Assembly: GCA_029247315.1 (NCBI GenBank)
Contig: JAQWLM010000107.1
Span: 18,927-82,926, forward strand
Source: AAA164-E04 sp014239995
GTDB taxonomy: Bacteria > Verrucomicrobiota > Verrucomicrobiia > Limisphaerales > AAA164-E04
Length of the DNA stretch: 64,000 bases
Direction of reading: 5' to 3'
Part shown: piece by piece, positions 59,377 to 64,000 of the stretch
Numbering within the stretch: position 1 is the stretch's first letter
Layout of the letters: each line of letters opens with the position of its first letter
Made by a program: the position numbers and the translations under genes
Notes under the pieces: generated by a model
What the model was told of the DNA's origin: nothing
Databases searched by the model: none
What the model saw: the letters and a program-made list of their open reading frames with translations, nothing else

Positions 59377-61731
59377 ATGAAACACGCCCTTCGCTTGCTT
59401 ACCATCGCCCTGCTCAGCCTCACCACGCCCTTGATGCATGGACAGGAGGTCTTTGCTGATCACTTTGAGGAGGATACCTCCTCGGGATGGACCATCCTCG
59501 ACGACAGTCTCAATGGCATACCAGATGCCACGGTAATGTTCGCTCATGACTACACCCAGGATAGCTATACCCTCACCCAGGGAGCCGTGATTGAACAACG
59601 ACAGGTCCCTCCCAACCCCTTTGACGAAAAAGGAACGACACTGGGACTCAAGGTCATGGTCAACTCAGACAGCAATGGATCGGAGGCTTCTGTCAGTCTT
59701 TATCCCAAGGGATTGGCCCTTGAGGGCGATCATGCCCTCCGCTTTGAAATGTTCATGAGCTACAATGGTCCCGCCTTCGGGGGCTCAGGCTCCACCGAGT
59801 TTGCAACCATGGGCCTGGGACATTCCGGGGAGCTGACTGCCTTTCTCGATGGTAATCTTGCCATCGATGGTGATGGTACCTTTTTCGCCGTCTCCGGCGA
59901 AGGCGGCGCTTCAAGGGATTACAGGGCTTACACAGGTGATGGTTTCTCAGAGCCTGAATTTCTGGATGAGCAGTCCGACAGGTTCGGTTTCACGGACATC
60001 GATCATGACGGCATCGGGGAGTACAACGTGTATGCCGCAGGCCCGCTCGGCAAGGTCCTCCCCTTCCCACCCCATGAAACCAGGGGGGCACCGGGCAAGG
60101 GATGGGTCAAGGTCGAGGTACGCCGCGTTGACAACCGTGTCACCTGGATCATCAACGGCCATATCATCGCTTCCATTCCGGGTGATTTGACCCTGTTCGG
60201 AGGTGACAATGTCATGATCGGATATGCTGACCCCTTTGCATCGATTGCAAACCCCGGTGAGGAGAATTTTGTCATTTTCGACAACCTGAGGGTCGTCAAG
60301 ATCAGCGCAGGGGATGCACTGCCCGTCGTCCAGCTTGAAACCCCTGGAGAACGTGTCGAGGACCCCGAAAACGGCAACACGATTTTCATGCCAAGCGCGG
60401 TTGGGGAAGGCGATGAAAAGGTAACCATCACCCTTCAACGCACCGGACCCAAGCAGGCTCCCTTGAGCGTGGCTTATCGACTTGAAGGTTCAGCTACGGC
60501 CGGCCTTGATTACCGCAAACCTCCCACGCTTGAAATCAATTTCCCACCGGGTTCAAGCGAAACCAGCGTGGACATCGTGCTTTTGGATGACACCGAGGAA
60601 GAGCAAGATGAAACGCTGGAGCTCGTGCTGCTGCCTGATGACGGTTACGAACTGGCCAATGGTCGTTACATCATCATTCCCATAAAGGACAATGGCGATT
60701 CCGGTCTTCCTGAACCCGAACTTCTGGCCGATGCTACCGTTGGATTCAGCGAGGATTTTGATGAACAAGGCTCTCCCTATCCATGGACCGTCAATACCAG
60801 TTCGGCTGACAGCACGGCAACCTTTGCTTACGACTACACGATTGACGGCATCCCTCCCGCACCCGGCAGTGACAAGGGGTCCACGCGTGGACTGAAATTC
60901 ACCGTTAATGAATCCCTTGGCGCGGCGGACCACATCACGGCAAGTCCCAATGGACAATCCTTTTCAGGAGATTACGTGTTGGTATTTGACCTGTGGCTTA
61001 ATATCAACGGCCCGATCCCCGGCGGAGGCGCAGGCTCGACTGAATTTGCTTCCGCAGGGATTGGTACTTCGGGAGATCATATACAAACAGCGGATGAGGC
61101 ATCGGATGGTGCATGGTTCCTGCTCACGGGGGATGGAGGTTCCTCGCGCGATGTTCGTTTTTTTCTGAACAACCTCTTCCTCACCGAAGATTCCGGAGTG
61201 TATCCATCCGGAAGCATGAACAACTCCCACCCAGCCTATGCCTCCCTTTTTGTCGCTGGGAAAAGCCCCCCCGCCGCCCAAAGGGAGGATTTTGCTCAGC
61301 AGACCGGGGAAACTTCACCAGGACAACCCGCCTTTGAATGGATTCGAGTACAACTTGCCAAGCAAGGAGAGCAGGTCACCTGGACCATGAATGGCCAGGA
61401 GGTGGCGGTGGCTTCCCAGGAAACAGGCCCTTTCTCTGCAGATGGGAATATTTTCCTTGGATACAGTGACTGGTTTTCCTCGGTATCGGACAATGTAGAC
61501 CTGAGTTTCGCCTTGTTCGACAACGTCAAGGTCTATCAGCTTCCCACCGAAGAGCCCTTGATGATCCGCATGACAGCGAGTGCTGGAAAAGCAGTCATCG
61601 AGTTCAACGGCAAACTCGAGAGGGCAAGTTCAGTCCTCGGGCCATGGACACCCGTCACCGATGCACAATCTCCCCATGAGATCATCATCGACCCTGGCAT
61701 GCACACAGAGTTCTTCCGCGTCATACCGTGA
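59377..61731 (+). CDS. Secreted protein with two LamG-like modules and a Calx-beta domain
   Basis: A 784-residue protein. Chosen start: the ATG at 59377, which begins a signal peptide (ALRLLTIALLSLTTPLMHGQ); an ATG at 59362 would add five residues. Module A (about 25-300: FADHFEEDTSSGW, SSGSTEFATMGLGHSG-like) and module B (about 445-735: FSEDFDEQGSPYPW, GGGAGSTEFASAGIGTSGDH) are related to each other. Between them is a Calx-beta domain (about 330-430: VGEGDEKVTITLQRTG, ATAGLDYRKPP, DDTEEEQDETLELVL). The last ~50 residues (ERASSVLGPWTPVTDAQSP ... FFRVIP) resemble the tail of the giant repeat protein. Likely an extracellular carbohydrate-binding protein. Next gene downstream is an SGNH esterase. 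Confidence 0.87.
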   Translation: MKHALRLLTIALLSLTTPLMHGQEVFADHFEEDTSSGWTILDDSLNGIPDATVMFAHDYTQDSYTLTQGAVIEQRQVPPNPFDEKGTTLGLKVMVNSDSNGSEASVSLYPKGLALEGDHALRFEMFMSYNGPAFGGSGSTEFATMGLGHSGELTAFLDGNLAIDGDGTFFAVSGEGGASRDYRAYTGDGFSEPEFLDEQSDRFGFTDIDHDGIGEYNVYAAGPLGKVLPFPPHETRGAPGKGWVKVEVRRVDNRVTWIINGHIIASIPGDLTLFGGDNVMIGYADPFASIANPGEENFVIFDNLRVVKISAGDALPVVQLETPGERVEDPENGNTIFMPSAVGEGDEKVTITLQRTGPKQAPLSVAYRLEGSATAGLDYRKPPTLEINFPPGSSETSVDIVLLDDTEEEQDETLELVLLPDDGYELANGRYIIIPIKDNGDSGLPEPELLADATVGFSEDFDEQGSPYPWTVNTSSADSTATFAYDYTIDGIPPAPGSDKGSTRGLKFTVNESLGAADHITASPNGQSFSGDYVLVFDLWLNINGPIPGGGAGSTEFASAGIGTSGDHIQTADEASDGAWFLLTGDGGSSRDVRFFLNNLFLTEDSGVYPSGSMNNSHPAYASLFVAGKSPPAAQREDFAQQTGETSPGQPAFEWIRVQLAKQGEQVTWTMNGQEVAVASQETGPFSADGNIFLGYSDWFSSVSDNVDLSFALFDNVKVYQLPTEEPLMIRMTASAGKAVIEFNGKLERASSVLGPWTPVTDAQSPHEIIIDPGMHTEFFRVIP

Positions 61732-61839
61732 TTTCAGGGACAAAAATTCTTCGCTTCCATCCCGAAAAGACGGGCAACCTTGGTCCATCTTTCCCGCACA
61801 GATGGAAAGGGCACGGCATTCAATAATATTCTCGAGGCC

Positions 61840-63114
61840 ATGATGACAAGCGACATGACAGGTTTTGGTGCAGGCATCTGTTTGCCTGCTCACCGACTGG
61901 GGGTAAACAGATGGGTCACGCATCTGGCTTTTGCCATTGCCCTGCAGACATTTCAGGGATTCGCTGCCGAGGAACGAGTTTCCTTGAAGGTGTTTCTACT
62001 GGCCGGCCAGTCGAACATGCAGGGGCATGCACACCTCGAAACCATGGAACATATCGGCATGGATCCCGATACCAAGCCACTGCTTGATCAAATGACCGAT
62101 ACCGCAGGGCACCCCAAGGTCAGTCAGGGGATTCGCATTGCCTACCTCTCGGACCAAGGGGAGAAAAGCGGTCGATTGGGCATTGGTTTCGGTGCCAACC
62201 AGGAGAAATTCGGCCCTGAATGGACCTTTGGGCTTGAGATGAAAAAACAGCTCAAGGCACCCATCCTGCTCATCAAGACAGCCTGGGGAGGGAAAAGCCT
62301 GCACACCGATTTCCGTCCCCCTGGAGCAGGTCCGTACAGGTTCAACCCATCGCAGTTGGCACGATTCAAGGAACAAGGGCAGGACCTCGAAGCGATCCGC
62401 CGTGAAAAGAAACAGGCCACGGGGCATTATTATCACCGGATGATTGATTACATAAAAACCACACTGGCAAACATTCAGCGGGTGGACCCCAATTATCAAC
62501 CGGATCGTGGTTTTGAACTGTCAGGTTTTGTCTGGTTTCAAGGATGGAATGACATGGTGGATCGAGCTACCTACCCTCAGCGCAATCAACCCGGGGGTTA
62601 CGATGCTTACAGCGAACTGCTGGCGCAGTTCATTCAGGATATGCGACGGGATCTTGACTCCCCTTCCCTTCCCTTTGTCATCGGGGTGATGGGTGTTGGC
62701 GGCCCGGTTGAGCACTATCTTCCGCAACAACAGCGCTACCGGGACATTCACCAAAATTTCAGGGATGCCATGGCTGCTCCCGCAAGCTTCCCCACCATGG
62801 AGGGGGTCACCGCGCTGTTGACCGAGCAGTTCTGGGACCTGAAACTGGGACATCTCAGGGCAAGGGATGCCACGCTCAGGCAGAACCTCCAGCAGCGGGG
62901 CTCCTGGGATCAGCTGACCCCGTCCGCCAAAAGGGACAAACTCAATGAAGCACGCTCCAAGGCTTTCACTCCTGACGAATGGCTGTACCTGCAGAAAGGG
63001 GTTTCAAATCAGGAATATCATTATCTGGGATCTGGAAAAATCATGGCCAGGATTGGCCATGGGTTTGCGCAGGCAATGACGCAACTCCTCTTGGAACCTT
63101 CCGCGGCCAAGTGA
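61840..63114 (+). CDS. Secreted SGNH esterase, sialate O-acetylesterase-like
   Basis: A protein of about 424 residues with a late signal sequence (WVTHLAFAIALQTFQGFAAEE). Catalytic block I is VFLLAGQSNMQGHA with Ser in GQSNMQG; the LIKTAWGGKSL segment gives the oxyanion Gly, SGFVWFQGWNDM supplies the block III-like Asn, and the Asp/His dyad would lie in the C-terminal part (LGSGKIMARIGHGFAQAM). This is the DUF303/CE6-like sialate or acetyl-xylan esterase group that removes O-acetyl groups from sugars. Start options are ATGs at 61780, 61840, 61843 and 61855; 61840 is chosen for GAGG just upstream. About 49 bases before the ceramidase-like gene on the same strand. Confidence 0.87.
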   Translation: MMTSDMTGFGAGICLPAHRLGVNRWVTHLAFAIALQTFQGFAAEERVSLKVFLLAGQSNMQGHAHLETMEHIGMDPDTKPLLDQMTDTAGHPKVSQGIRIAYLSDQGEKSGRLGIGFGANQEKFGPEWTFGLEMKKQLKAPILLIKTAWGGKSLHTDFRPPGAGPYRFNPSQLARFKEQGQDLEAIRREKKQATGHYYHRMIDYIKTTLANIQRVDPNYQPDRGFELSGFVWFQGWNDMVDRATYPQRNQPGGYDAYSELLAQFIQDMRRDLDSPSLPFVIGVMGVGGPVEHYLPQQQRYRDIHQNFRDAMAAPASFPTMEGVTALLTEQFWDLKLGHLRARDATLRQNLQQRGSWDQLTPSAKRDKLNEARSKAFTPDEWLYLQKGVSNQEYHYLGSGKIMARIGHGFAQAMTQLLLEPSAAK

Positions 63115-63163
63115 CCCTAAACCCCGCCTTGACCTCGCCTCCGCAAGTCCCTTGAATCGAGGT

Positions 63164-64000
63164 ATGACTCCACCAATCCGAAATTCATTACTGTTTTTTC
63201 TGACCTGGATACTGTTGACCTGGAATACCCACGCGGCAAGCCCCTTCATGGCAGGTGCCTCGGCAGTCGAGATCAGCCCAGCACAATGGCCCGTAAGGGT
63301 AAACGGCGGTTTTACGGAACGTTCCGCAGATCGCGTGGTGGACCCCCTCCAGGCCAAGGCCCTGGTCATGGAGCATCGTGGCGTGCGTGTCGCCTTCTGC
63401 GTGGTGGATACATGCATGATTCCACGTACCTTGATCGACAAGGCCAAGACACTGGCAAGCAAGGCTACTGGAATCCCAGCCAAACGCATGCTGGTATCCG
63501 CCACACACACCCATTCCGCCCCCTCCTCCATGGGCTGTCTTGGCAGTCGCCCGGATCCACGCTACCTTGCCACACTTCCTTCCCGAATCGCGAGAGCCAT
63601 CATGGTCGCAGAAAAACAACTGGAACCTGCACGTGTCGGATGGAGCAAGGTGGACGATTGGAAGCACACTTATAATCGCCGCTGGATCCGCCGTCCTGAT
63701 AAAATCTTCGCAGATCCTTTTGGGGACAAAACGGTTCGAGCCCACATGCATCCAGGCCATCAAAATCCTGATGTCATCGGCCCCAGTGGCCCCGTCGATC
63801 CAGGAATCACGGTGCTTGCCCTCAAATCCAAGCAAGGCAAACCCCTGGCCTTGTTTGCCAACTACTCGATGCATTACTACGGTTCCCCCGCGTTGTCATC
63901 GGACTATTATGGACGCTTTGCAGGCCACCTCGCCAAGATGCTGAATGCAGATGACGACTTCGTGGCCATCATGACCCAGGGCACCAGTGGAGACTTGATG
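63164..64000 (+). CDS. Neutral/alkaline ceramidase-like hydrolase, N-terminal part (runs off the right edge)
   Basis: An open frame of 279 codons to the window edge. A signal peptide (SLLFFLTWILLTWNTHAAS) is followed by AGASAVEISPAQWPVRVNGGF, ALVMEHRGVRVAFCVVDTCMI and the zinc-site stretch VSATHTHSAPS, the hallmark of neutral/alkaline non-lysosomal ceramidase-like proteins; NYSMHYYG and MTQGTSGD at the edge carry the further family residues. PVC bacteria have many such proteins, and most of them probably do not act on ceramide, so the substrate is open. GAGGT lies immediately before the ATG. Confidence 0.85.
   Translation, partial: MTPPIRNSLLFFLTWILLTWNTHAASPFMAGASAVEISPAQWPVRVNGGFTERSADRVVDPLQAKALVMEHRGVRVAFCVVDTCMIPRTLIDKAKTLASKATGIPAKRMLVSATHTHSAPSSMGCLGSRPDPRYLATLPSRIARAIMVAEKQLEPARVGWSKVDDWKHTYNRRWIRRPDKIFADPFGDKTVRAHMHPGHQNPDVIGPSGPVDPGITVLALKSKQGKPLALFANYSMHYYGSPALSSDYYGRFAGHLAKMLNADDDFVAIMTQGTSGDLM

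Overview
The window looks like chromosomal DNA of a Gram-negative member of the PVC superphylum, most probably Verrucomicrobiota. No single gene proves this; the evidence is the combination. There is a PVC-type membrane-bound dehydrogenase/HEAT/heme protein (39235-43719), a planctomycete-type cytochrome c domain fused to a beta-barrel (33809-36196), secreted sulfatases next to a DUF5690-type transporter, two CRTAC1-type FG-GAP/ASPIC-UnbV proteins, a PVC-style prepilin protein ending in an LFMDAHVE-type motif, and large secreted proteins sharing a C-terminal tail. An outer membrane is implied by heptose epimerase HldD, an AsmA-like protein, Lnt and the barrel. Few genes have a clear Shine-Dalgarno sequence. 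I found no tRNA, rRNA, insertion sequence, integrase, CRISPR array or prophage gene.

Layout. 1-3.3 kb: start of a DegP/HtrA-type protease (cut by the window edge), a YedK-type SRAP protein, a small unknown protein and mnmE. 3.3-8.3 kb, minus strand: an envelope operon hldD, AsmA-like giant, small lipoprotein. 8.4-11.1 kb: phosphonoacetate hydrolase and phosphonoacetaldehyde dehydrogenase, the last two steps of 2-aminoethylphosphonate breakdown by the PhnWYA route (phnW is not in the window). 11.2-20.2 kb: a beta-propeller sensor kinase, a DUF5690 transporter, two sulfatases and a secreted sorbosone-dehydrogenase-like propeller, consistent with sulfated polysaccharide use. 20.4-23.4 kb: small metabolic enzymes. 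23.4-30.6 kb: glcD, a four-helix membrane protein and glcF with ATGA overlaps, then lnt, then a transaminase/omega-amidase pair.

30.6-36.2 kb holds a tandem CE15-like/alpha-beta hydrolase and, divergent to it, the most interesting locus: an eight-heme-motif cytochrome c followed by a predicted outer-membrane barrel carrying its own monoheme cytochrome domain. It has the layout of a porin-cytochrome electron conduit in an unusual architecture. 36.6-39.2 kb: a Gfo/Idh/MocA dehydrogenase followed by an overlapping PlsC-like and FeeM-like acyltransferase pair, a candidate aminolipid pathway. 39.2-52.5 kb: the giant PVC heme protein, a cytoplasmic hybrid kinase with an HNOBA-like N-terminus, and a divergent pair of CRTAC1-type proteins.

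53-64 kb: a 1370-residue secreted protein with three near-copies of a ~209-residue module, a prepilin-type protein, a short ORF, a Calx-beta secreted protein with a related C-terminal tail, a sialate O-acetylesterase-like SGNH protein and the start of a neutral-ceramidase-like enzyme (cut by the window edge). The second half of the window is thus rich in secreted, heme-containing and carbohydrate-active proteins, while the first half is mostly housekeeping and small-molecule metabolism. All functional assignments come from reading motifs and overall family resemblance; no database search was run.
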